Origin: Apostichopus japonicus
Lineage: Eukaryota > Echinodermata > Holothuroidea > Aspidochirotida > Stichopodidae
Direction of reading: 5' to 3'
Length of the DNA stretch: 64,000 bases
NCBI RefSeq assembly: GCF_037975245.1
Contig: NC_092563.1
Coordinates: 1,391,001 to 1,455,000 of the forward strand
Shown: positions 32,601-42,800 of the stretch, piece after piece
Numbering within the stretch: the stretch's first letter is position 1
Layout: each line of letters begins with the position of its first letter
The notes under the pieces: generated by a model
Seen by the model: the letters and a program-made list of their open reading frames with translations, nothing else
Databases searched by the model: none
Told to the model about the DNA's origin: nothing
Position numbers and translations under genes: made by a program

Positions 32601-35600
32601 AAGTAAAAAAGCATATTGTTTATTGTAAGGTCAAAGATCATGTGAGGTCAACAGATGTACAAAGACCTTACAAGCAGGTTGACATACTCTACATGTGTGC
32701 AACAACCTTGTTGATTATTTGAAGTCAGCAGTGTTGAAATGGTGAACATCCTGTCCACAGAGTTTCAAATAATAATTAATATTCACATATGATTCGGGGC
32801 CAGGAATCACAAAGCCAGTTAATAACGCTCGTTTCGTTACATTTGTCCAACAGTATCGATTCGTTTGCATCCCATCTCCACAAACCAGACGGCCGCTCAA
32901 GTTTACCTGATGAATACATGGTCATTCATAGGATGGGATAATCATTGGAGCATTTTTGAATCTGCTGTAGTCTGTGGTATGCTTCAGCAAGGACCACCAG
33001 AGTATTTTTATTCCCAACAACTATTCCTGAAGGGTCCACACTTCAACTTTTATCCGAGTTGTCAAGGTTCAGAGAGGACCCTTTTAGATTGTAAACTGAA
33101 AATAGATTATGTGGGTCGTGGTGCATTGACAGATGCTGTAGTTGTCAAATGTGCTCCACTGTACAGCACTAAAGGTAAAAAAAAAATTGGTTTCTTTTTA
33201 TTTATGTACTGTTAACATGTTTTTTTATTCGATTTGTTATCTCTTGTCAGAGACAATCATGCACTTAGAGTATGTGTCTGCGTGTGTGACATCCTGACTC
33301 CTAAACATGATAACTCACTATGCGTAGCTTTCCATGCACTGCTAACTTCATAGGTAGAAACCCTTACTTAATTTCTTGGACAGATTTAACTCACTTGCTC
33401 TACATTAGTCAGATAGTTGTTTGAAATTATAATGCCAGGAATCACAAAGCCAAATGGCTTTCTGATTTATGATATACAATGTAATAAAATCTTCATTGAG
33501 TGCTTACATAACTTGCCCCTCCATATTTTAACTTTAGATAATGATGTCATGCTCGTTGAAAACTCTGATTTCGCCAGGAGTAATTATGTTTTCATCAGTG
33601 AGACATTGCAGTGGCACGCCGTCTGTGGTTGCTCGGATGTCTGGTCCTCCGCAAGTGCTGCAGTCATCTGTAGAGCGATGGGCTTTAAGGGTGGGTATGA
33701 TTCAGCAGTGGCAGCTGGTGGGATATTGAGTCGATTTGGTCATCCGGTCCAGCTTACGTGCCCAAACCAAGACGTACAGACTCTTTCTGAGTGTAATATT
33801 AACCAATGCAACACAAGCATGTGTTCACTAGCAGCTACAGTACATTGCAGCGATTCCGTTTTGATGAAATGTGGTGGTCGTAAGTAGAAAACCATTCTCA
33901 TTCAGTATGTGAGTCATACATGATTAGGTCAAAGGTTAATATAATGGGATCAAAACCAACAGTCATGACTGGATGCATGCAATTTGTTAGAATTCATTCT
34001 TTGTTAACCCTTTTGATTGCCAACAGTAGACTGTATACCACTATACCCATTGCATATTCTGAAACTGTGAAGATGGAATTTGAATTTGTTGATCCGTGTA
34101 TATATGGAAAGAAGTGGCTGTGAGGAAGTCTAGAGAAATAGCAGCCAAAGAAATGCTGACTCTCAAGAAAGTGGCAGCTGCAGATTTGTTGAAATGTCAG
34201 CAATAAGTAGTGGCTGTTAATTGGTCAATGACACAATGACCAGTCAATCTATGGTAGTAATTAATAGAAGTGACAACATAGTTGTAGACTATGAAGAAAG
34301 ACAATAGAAAGAAAGAAAGAAACAAGACCAAATAGGCACAAAGAAGAAGGTGCATGCCAATTAGTGAGTTAAAATTGAAGATAGCTAGCGGATTGACAAC
34401 AGACAAATGGATAGATTAAAGAACCCACAGAGTGAAAGACAAAAAAAAATGGCAGAAAAATAACAAATTACAGCCAAATAGGCAATGGAATGCCAGGAAA
34501 GATACACAGCCAGCTTATAGGAAGACAGAGCACTGGAAAAGTGGCTGCCAAGTAATAGATAGGGCCAAATAGTTTGACAAAACAGCCAAAAAAATTCACA
34601 CCCAACAAATAAATATAAAAAAGTATCAACCAAAAGATAGGAGAGGAAAGGTCAGGTGAAGAAATAAGACCGGAACAAAGAAAGATGAGAATGGCAGCTC
34701 TTCTGATTAAGAGATCTATTTCATTTTATTTATGTATTGTAATAATGTATATTACGATTATAATTTTTGTCTTCTTAATCAAAGGTCCACAATATACAGG
34801 GAGTGACCCAAATGTGTGCCAGGATATTATTTTTTTCTCTTTGCAATGAATCACTGGATTTTTTTCAAATATTGGAAACTTTATTTACAGTTGTTGGGAG
34901 TTTGTCAGCAGAGAGTTAAACATTAAGTCCATCGTCCCAATAAGCTTTCATGGATGCTGATCATTAATTCTTAATGGTGGTGGTCAGATTGGTGGTGGCT
35001 CAACCCTGATGAGTCGTTAGCTCTATAGTTTGCGGACTGCTGTCCTCATTTACATGAAGGGAGATGGGTATTGTAGAATTTTTCTTGTCTCAATTGAACT
35101 TGATTTCCCTCGATGCATAACATAAATCAGTTATGATAGTAAACGAAAACAAACACAACCATCTCTTTTTTGCAAAATTTTGCCTTAAACATTTAAAGAC
35201 TTACCTTTGCAAATGTTTTCTTTGAAAGTATTCATTCTTTTTAATTGGTAGGAAATTAGGAATACTTTCCATAGTGTTATAACAAAATATTCTATTTACA
35301 CAGACATACCTGATGAAATGGGAACCTGTTGGGACTTCTCACATAACCCTAGGAGCAGTATGCAATTAGCATGATGCCATTTGATCAAAATGACCAGAAT
35401 GTGCTCCTATTTATAATGTCGGTAATGTCCATTTCTATCTCTTTTTTTACAGCTGCCTTTGCTATTCCATATAGTCTGTTTTACATAGTGTTTGGAATAC
35501 CTGCCATCATAGCTGTTTTATTTGTCTATCGAAAACTGCGTGAGGCTAGACGAATCACCAATCAGATTGTCACATCCAATGCCGCAGAGACTGCAGACTT

Positions 35601-35769
35601 GTGGGAAATCACTCTCGATCCTATGGAAGCAAATCTCCCTCCACCATCGTATAATGCCTTCATAGAGAATCCAGAGCTTTATCCTGTTCTTGCAGGTGTA
35701 ACTGACTCCATCTCTGACGATGATCTTCCGCCGTACCCTGGACTCCCAGAGAGCACCACTAAGGTTTAG
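26653..35769 (+). CDS. Membrane receptor with signal peptide, five SRCR-like domains and PPxY tail; one frameshift in exon 2
   Basis: The exon model is 26653-26722, 27330-27522, 29326-29420, 29553-29902, 30802-31116, 32854-33174, 33538-33879, 35304-35357 and 35453-35769. Phases join throughout, giving about 685 codons if one base is missing from exon 2. Exon 1 is a signal peptide (hydrophobic LIAGVVLSLVPCM). Exons 2+3 make SRCR 1; exons 4, 5, 6 and 7 each hold one divergent SRCR domain (for example ACRQFGY; VWGKLCPVENL; VVSCKGNETNLAQC). Domain 4 has only four cysteines; domains 2 and 3 have six. Exon 9 gives one membrane span (YIVFGIPAIIAVLFVY), a basic stop and a short cytoplasmic tail with PPSY and LPPYPG, likely WW-domain ligands. 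Exon 2 changes frame at a five-G run (27393-27397). The acceptor of exon 4 was chosen by phase and is less certain. SRCR proteins are abundant in echinoderm immunity; the ligand is unknown. Confidence 0.8.
27830..29200 (-). repeat. Dispersed AGGTCA-rich repeat, inverted copy, interrupted by a hAT MITE
   Basis: Read on the minus strand the order matches the copy at 7900-9060: GAATTAAGTGAGAACCAG near 29,080, CCTGTTGACCCTGTGAAGC near 28,760, then 'tgacctcatgtgacctctacc' near 28,480. After the MITE at 27942-28417 comes 'tgacatttgacctccacc' near 27,870. It lies in the intron between SRCR exons 2 and 3. Confidence 0.6.
27942..28417. mobile_element. hAT-type MITE with GTAATCGTAATCGATTAC repeats
   Basis: Ends are CAGGCTT and AAGCCTG, flanked by a perfect 8-bp target duplication CTTCATAC (27934-27941 and 28418-28425). 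The interior is dominated by GTAATCGTAATCGATTAC repeats near both ends in inverted arrangement. It is 476 bp long, has no transposase and lies in an SRCR-gene intron. Confidence 0.88.
31150..32840 (-). repeat. Dispersed AGGTCA-rich repeat, expanded inverted copy in SRCR intron 5
   Basis: At least four head-to-tail units of roughly 130-170 bp each contain 'catgtggcttcc', 'agtacaagaaccctattg' and 'ggaggtcaaaggtcattt'. The last supplies perfect AGGTCAAAGGTCA (DR1) at 31302-31314 and 31576-31588, plus variants near 32,210 and 32,620. The copy begins with the CATGTGTGTGCATGTG-like tail near 31,160 and ends with CCAGGAATCACAAAGCCA near 32,800, a block also found near 33,430. Confidence 0.65.
33270..33475 (-). 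repeat. Short copy of the dispersed repeat (ends joined)
   Basis: 'gtctgcgtgtgtgacatcctgactcctaaacatgataactc' matches the tail end of the family, and 'ttggacagatttaactcacttgct' plus 'ccaggaatcacaaagcca' match its opposite end. The middle appears deleted. It is in SRCR intron 6. Confidence 0.5.
33880..35303. other. SRCR gene intron 7
   Basis: AT-rich intron with GAAA-type simple repeats near 34,290-34,330 and 34,430-34,690. No element ends or RNA genes recognised. Confidence 0.5.
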
Positions 35770-35785
35770 ATGTAATCATTTTAGA

Positions 35786-35860
35786 CAGTGGTCACCAACC
35801 TCTTTGGCCCATGAGTCAGGATCATGGATGAGGGCCACGACCCACCTTGAAAACTAGCTG
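35786..35860. mobile_element. hAT-like terminal fragment in the SRCR 3' UTR
   Basis: CAGTGGTCACCAACCTCTTTGGCC, starting 17 bases after the SRCR stop codon, resembles hAT termini of the CAGTGGTCNNCAACC type. No opposite end or target duplication was found, so it is a remnant at best. Confidence 0.4.
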
Positions 35861-35924
35861 AGACTATGGACTTAGCCAGAAAGATGTTCAACAAGACAGC
35901 AGCAAAAGTAGAGCTTGGATGAAC

Positions 35925-36260
35925 TTCACACTTTTGTATGTGGATCTACCATAGTGGCTAATATAACCCATTGTTTTTGTGGAGGTCAAAGATCAGTTGG
36001 AATCAACAGGGTGTCAAAGTATGGACGCATAGTGAATGCTGTAACAAGTAGTTAAGTTTTGAGAACTTGCTATGTGGATCCACCTTTGTGAGTTCAGGGG
36101 CGCTAATGTATTTCATGGAAGTCAAAGGTCAACATAATTTCAAAGTCTGGAACCTAATGGTAAATGTGATAATTCCAACAAGTAAAGCTTGGATGAACTT
36201 TATACTTTTTGTGTGGATCCACATTAGAGCAAAAGCTTTGATCACTTGAGATAGACAAAG
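35925..36260 (-). repeat. Dispersed AGGTCA-rich repeat units in the SRCR 3' UTR
   Basis: Two or three degenerate units with 'tatgtggatccacc', 'gtggaggtcaaagatcag' (near 35,980) and 'ggaagtcaaaggtcaac' (near 36,118), the same family as 31,150-32,840. They would form part of the SRCR transcript's 3' UTR if the signal at 36,843 is used. Confidence 0.5.
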
Positions 36261-36842
36261 GTCAAATTTGAAAAATCTCTTTGTCTACATGTGTCACTTT
36301 AAATGTTCTCATGTAAAGTGTGACAAGGAGTTGCTAAGCCTGTTGGCTTTCTGTTTAGACCTGTGTTAGTATGTTTGTAACAAAAGAGATACATCATAGA
36401 TAGATTTTATAAATGTAATTCAGTACTCTCATTCATGTCTTAAATTATAGAATAATTTGATGACAAGCTAAGCACTTATGGCAATCAAAATTCACCAATT
36501 TTAATGCTTATGTACTAGTCCATGTAACTCTGTCATATTTTTTTCTTTTTTTTCTTTATTTGCATTATTTTGTAGTTTACTTGCTTGCAATGTAATTCCT
36601 CTGTACACAGGAGTGAGTGTATTTTTTTACAAGCAATGACAGTGTTTTAAGATGTTCTTTGAAGTTGTTTATCCTTAATAGACATTGTTTATTTATTTTT
36701 TATTTTTTTGTGTGTGGGAGGGGAGGGAGGGTATGTTACTGTTCTGTGTCAACTACAATAATGCCTCCAATTAAGCAGAGTAGTGAATTTGGTAGGTTGA
36801 ATGATCTGTGTTCTTTATGTGACTGCACTGTTGTATACTCAC

Positions 36843-36848
36843 AATAAA
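36843..36848 (+). terminator. Candidate polyadenylation signal AATAAA for the SRCR gene
   Basis: AATAAA lies about 1.07 kb downstream of the SRCR stop codon on the same strand. A second candidate is AATAAA near 37,788. Use of either is an inference. Confidence 0.4.
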
Positions 36849-36869
36849 GACTTCTGATATCTACACAAG

Positions 36870-38260
36870 AAGTAATTAAGTTTTTATTATAGAAGTTGAA
36901 AGAGCCTAGAAAACACTCCATATTTAAGGGTGGTATTGATGAAAATCTGATCTCTTCATGAAGGTCATTAAGGAATGCGAAAGGATCGTGTCAAATCCAG
37001 TTTTACGTTGAGACAATATTTAATCAAGATGTAAAGAGTACTGGTTTTGATTCTGTAATTTCTCTCTTCTTGTCATTATTGTAAGAAGATAAAAACAGCA
37101 ATTTTCTCTGGTATTCTCCAAATATTGTTCTGCTTGACTTTTCTTTCACATGTCAGTTAGAAAAAGAAATAATCACATCTCTTACCAAAATAAAGTATAC
37201 AATTGTAGGCTACAACTTTCTAGCAATTCTTTTATATTAACCTATAGTACTGTGATATGTATTCAAACTGAAGTCTTTGAATCTTTCGTATAGATTAATT
37301 TTAAATATGAAATTATTAACCTTCTGTGTTACTGCTTAATGCCTGTTTTGTACTATGTAACACACCAGTTTTAAATATTTTATATACACTGGAATAGATA
37401 GCTAGATGGACGGACGGAGAGACACAAAACAAATGTATTAGTAGACGTAATCTAAAGCTCTTGAAAAGAATATTTGTCTCCTTGTCTGTTTCTCTCATTT
37501 TCTGTATTTTGTTAAATTACAGATTAATGAACGCTGCTACAAAAATTGTGTGCTATTATCATTGATGGGTTATGTGCAAACTTTTTCTTTTTTTTTATCA
37601 AGGAAAGGTTTTTTTTTATTGCTAAAACATTTCATAGCTAATAGGTTGTGTTTAGAAGAAGCTTATTAATGTTTGTCATGTATCATATTTGTTCAACAGA
37701 TATATCTTAGAGGACACAGCCAAACTAAGTGTCACAATATGTATAAAAAGTGCTCACGTTTGTCTGCACTATGACCAAATTTCAGAGCAAATAAAGAAAC
37801 TTTTGAAAAAGAAAGAATAAATTTTACTGTTGCAAAAAATGGCCATTGTTGTTATCCGCACACTTTTTCCTGTTGTTTACATCTCCAATAATGGAAACAT
37901 TAAGATGCAATGTTCTAAAACATTTTAATAAATTGACGTTTTGCAATAAACGGACATTTTGTAATGAATTGATAAGTTCCTCACATTATGTAGTTATCAA
38001 CCCAGGATTGAAGTTGCATAATGATGAAATAAGTACATCAAATTTCAATATAATGAAGAAAAACTTTTCTTCAAACTTTTAAATTACAGATCAACTTATG
38101 AATGAGTAAATTGTTGACGTGCGAAATGCATGAAGTATGTAATTTGCCGTTTAGTTGCAAACCTGTCCAATTTATCAAGTGATATTTTGCTGCTCAATGT
38201 TCGTGGACAATCTAGCATTTTAGTCCACTAAAAGGGAATCCCCTAGCTACCGACTGTAAC
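36870..38260. other. Intergenic stretch between SRCR gene and IMPACT
   Basis: AT-rich sequence with no element ends. AATAAA motifs near 37,788 and 37,817 could end a longer SRCR 3' UTR. No exon recognised. Confidence 0.45.
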
Positions 38261-38264
38261 TTGG

Positions 38265-38360
38265 CCCCGGCCTTATCGTATGTATCGTCTGTCACGTCAC
38301 GTTCAGCTATGGCCGTCGGGACGATTCGACCTCGGTGTGACTCACGTGAACTTTACATGG
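38265..38360 (+). promoter_or_regulatory. Possible IMPACT promoter / first non-coding exon
   Basis: This is a locally CpG-richer block in AT-rich surroundings. It contains GTCACGTCACGT (a CRE/UPRE-like TGACGTGAC on the minus strand) and CACGTG (38343-38348). CATGGTAATA at 38,357 onward could be a splice donor, and TTTCCGTACATCTAG at 39,763 could be the acceptor of a 5' UTR exon that carries the IMPACT start codon. This is position-based inference only. Confidence 0.3.
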
Positions 38361-39088
38361 TAATATGGTACATCTGAAGAGAACCCTCTTATTCGTGTAT
38401 TCTTTATCACATGTTTATTAAGATATGATACTTAATCTGAGGTGATAGATATGTGCAACGTTTACCACCTTAACTTGGTTTGATTCTGAAGTTCTTTCGA
38501 CGTGCATTATCGCGCAACTGGTATCAACCGTACACTAAAGAATAGGCTTTACGGCTAGTTATCAGTGACTCGATAAACCCATCTTGAGTTTGAACCCATA
38601 CGGACCAAGCAATGAAATGCAACCTCATCAATGTTTGGAGCCTCTCCTCGATCTCCTCCATTTTAATCCCATTTTGCGAGGAAATTTGATAGTGTATGAA
38701 CCAGATAGGTTAGCCGTCAAATTATTCAAGGTTAACACTAACTGTCTCGACTTACATACATATGAAAGTACTTCATGTTTCTGTTGACCATTTGACAACA
38801 TCCATCTGCTTGTGTTGCAAATTCATAATAACATTTCTTAGTTAGGCCTATAGTGAAATATAACTTAATAGAACTTTGGAAATTCCAATTTGTATTGCTG
38901 AGCTACAAGCCTACAACAGGAGCTCACAAGTCCCAAAATATACCCCTATGCCTAGTGTGGGAACTATCACAGTTTTACCATGAGACCCATTGATGGTTTT
39001 ATGTACAGTATAGTCTCTACAGTATGTGGGATCACCAAATCCTTTATTCTGTCAAACAAAGTAAGGCACCCAGGCTAAGGCCTATATG

Positions 39089-39392
39089 CAGGGTTATAGC
39101 CACGCCGGCCGGCGGCGGCCGGTGGTAACCGCCACTCACGCCTGCCGGCCGGCATTGGTAGTGAATAAACAGCCCACCGGCCGGCACAAAAAATAGTAAA
39201 ATGCTTGTGAAATACAACAAAAGTAACAAATTTATCTTTCCCTTGCCGTAAAACATGATAATAACGTCACCTTTTTCTGTTATTTACCTTAAGCGGGCCC
39301 CTGGACGCCCGGCTGTGAGATGCGAGAGCTTCGCTCGCTACGCTTCGCAAATTTATTTAACCAGCACTCACAATCTCCTAGCTATAACCCTG
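39089..39392. mobile_element. hAT-type MITE upstream of IMPACT
   Basis: The ends CAGGGTTATAGC and GCTATAACCCTG are exact inverted repeats, with a perfect 8-bp target duplication CCTATATG (39081-39088 and 39393-39400). It is 304 bp long, has GC-rich GCCGGCCGG blocks inside and no transposase. Confidence 0.9.
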
Positions 39393-39842
39393 CCTATATG
39401 TAATGGAGCTGCATATAAACACGTATTATAATGACAACAGGATACTGAACTTTTGAAAATGTCACTTGAAGAAGATGCAAAGGAAAACAATTGATGCTGA
39501 CCAAAATATTGTTACAAAAATTTAAAAAATAGTGAGTTTTATATTAACTTTACAGCATAATTTGGTAATTACATCTCCATGATTCAGGGGACCAATCTCT
39601 AGGTCTTTTCTTGGAAATCTATACAGGTCTTTCAGGGAAGGAGGGGTGTGAAGTGGGGAACTGATTTGGACATTAAATTCTTAGATCAGCCTCTTTAAAA
39701 GCAGACTAAGTTCAATGAGTTTTTTCTAACCGTTTTTTTGTGTTCTTCTTTCCGTACATCTAGGTCTACATATTCCATGTTATGAAAAGATCATGTTGAC
39801 ATTTTCAAATCCTCTTTGAGGTACTAACTCAAATATACAAGG

Positions 39843-42800
39843 ATGGCATCTGAAGATGACCTTACCAGACAGGTAACAATTAGAACTTCAATTATTTTTT
39901 TATATTTTTTTCATAGTGCTTGAACTTTCATATTCATCATCGTTTTATTGTAACTATTATCATCATCACTTGTGGAGCTATTGGCATTCTGTAGTTGTTG
40001 CATTATAATTTGGTATTGGGTTGGTAGCTAGGAAATACATAAATTAATTCAGCAATGTTGCATGCACCATATACTGCAACAGATCAAAATTTTGAAGAGC
40101 ATATGGGTCATAAACTTTAATAAATATTGACCTTTGAAAGAAGAAAAATGAAGCTTGCTAATACTTGCTAATTAGGAAAGGTTTGTCAATTACTGTGCCT
40201 TCAATTGAATTGAAGGAATACTTCTCCCAAATGATGAACATATATTTGTGAAGGTACAGATTAGATCCTGTTATTTTTTTTTCCCATTGGTGGATCTTCT
40301 GTATACAAGTTTTTGATTTCTAGGATTCTCCACACTAATATATTTCTTAAATAAATCATGGTTACAATGTGGTTCTTTTTATTAGAGCTTAAAAAGTGAA
40401 ATTAATGAAAGAAAAAACAACTGCAACAATAGACAACCAAATGTCTCTTTGAATGATTGAATCGATCTATGACCAGTTTTAGTCATTCTAGAATGTTTGG
40501 TGGGAACAGTACAATTAAATAATGCACTTTTAAAAGTGTCTTACTCTCTCCTAACTTGGAGAAATTGTTAATACCAAAGCTGTGAATATATCTTGTTTAA
40601 TTACACTTCCCAGGTAGATGAATTGTCTGCAATGGTGGCTATATATTCTAGTGATTGGTGTGTTGTTGATGAATACCAAAGGATATATTGCTTGTCAGTG
40701 ACTGAAGAAGAATGGAAAATAACTCTGCAGGTAAAGTATACCCTCAAGCTCTCCAGTAGAAGAAAACGTTTTTATACAGAAGGAGGCTAGTATTTGTCAC
40801 CTCTCGATGTTGCAATGTATAAAATCCATCTGGTTTTAATACTGTCCAATCCCTTGCATTTCATTCTTGAGCTGATTCAGTGGGCTCCAGAATCCAACTT
40901 GGAAGTTTCACAGATATTAATGAGGGTACAATCAAAGTCTTCATTAGTCGACTAATTCCAAAACAATCAAGTTGGTGTGTTAGATCTACTGAACATTTTG
41001 TTTGAGAGTATAGTACCTCATTTTTACTTACAACGACTGAAATGTAGGGGATTGTAGGTCGAGTGAAAGAATCTTTTTTTTATAACATGTTTTCATATGA
41101 AATACTAATTGAGAAGTCGCAGTTTGGCAGGTAATAAATCTATCAAATTCAAGTTTTAGTGAATAAGGGACAAAATGAGAAACCAGTATTAAATCAGTTT
41201 GTGGCTTAATGACTGCAGCTGTTGATTTTGACAAACTTGACAGAGGTGCTCTTGCATTAATTGCGGCTCTCGAGCAAAGGTTTCCTGCCTTTCCTTTGCC
41301 GAAATGTTTCCCAAATTATGTTTGAAAAAGTGATGAAAAATTGCTCAACTATATATTTGGTCTTTTCAGTTAGTTTTTTTTTTCTAAGGAATAATATATT
41401 ACTACTGTGAATCATTTACTTTCATATGCAAGTTTTTGTCATAGATCCTATGATTTTTACCAGGTTCATCTCCCTGAGACATATCCAAGTCAATCATCTC
41501 CAGAATTTCAGATTCAGTAAGTCTCTTTGGAAAGAATTTCTTAGTGTAACCTTTTAATGGATGTTTAAAGTAAAGTATTTTTTGAAATGTCCTTGGATGT
41601 AGTCCTATGGAAACCTTTTTGAAAATGACATGCAAGAGCATAATAAGGTCAAGTGTTAAGGCAAGGGACTTACTCACGCTCTAAAGGATTTCAGGCTGGA
41701 TTCCTGAGTGGCCGGATCATTTTATGGTGTCCTTGGGAGCTTATCACCTATGGTGCTGGAACTGGGCAGCAGTCTATGTTAGGTGCTCCATGGTATTCAT
41801 AGTTAAAATACCACGCAAGTGACTGTTGGAATTGTACTACACCCACAGGGGAGGGGGGGGGGGCAAGGGGCTAAAAGGTTAACAGTGGGGTTCACCAGGG
41901 GTTCACTGTTTCAAATTCATGTGAAAAGGTCTTGACACCAGCCTGTAGACCTTCTTCTCGTATTTGGCAACAAATCTTTCAGATTAATCAATGTCATTGG
42001 AAAACAAATCTTATGTAACATTGTGAAATTCATAGTTTGCACTAAAGTGTGTAGTATAAGGGTGGGAATTGAACTTTCATTAACTTTTTGATTACTACAC
42101 TAGCTATGGAAACACTAAATTGTTATAATTATTCAAACACTGTAAGTGTTTGCTGTGTGTTTGTGAGAGCCAAAACTATTTAAAATGAGCTAATAGTTCC
42201 AAGACCGAAAAACTTTTGTAGCTAGAGCTTTTGTATTTGAACACTGTACTGTGGATTATGGTGCTAGGCTTTTATCAACCTTGAAGGAACAGCCATCTTT
42301 ATTTCTATATATTATTTCATTATTTTCACTCTGTCTTTGTTGTAGTACACCCTGGCTTCGGGATGAAGAGCGTGTTATCTTAGAATCAGGTCTACTCTCA
42401 ATTTGCAGGTAAAATTATTTTGGTGAGTTCATTGGTCTAGCCAGTTTAGACACAGGGAAGGAAATTTAATATTCAAACCCCTCCAATATTAAATTCTCAA
42501 ATGTATTTCATCGGTAAAAGTCTTCGGTTAGAATCAGGTGTACTGTCGATATACAAGTGTAACAGGTGGAGTACAAAGAATAGTCTAAGACGCCATCTGT
42601 GGTGCTGTGATCTTTATTGTGGAACTTGACTTTGTTCCCCGAACAAACTCCTATTAAGAAATGAAAAGATGAAACACGACCATAAGCAAAAATAGAAAAA
42701 TAGCCAATGTTAAAGGAATAAAAAAGAATATGAAATGCAAAAAGGGACGGAGTATCATACGTTAATTACAATGGAGTCAAAGGTCCTAGTAGAAAGCTCC

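Noticed and set aside
35371-35452. In-frame start of the SRCR membrane-tail exon at 35,371
   Set aside because: The segment before 35,453 includes a polypyrimidine tract and AG acceptor; splicing from 35,357 joins in phase and links the tail to the SRCR domains.
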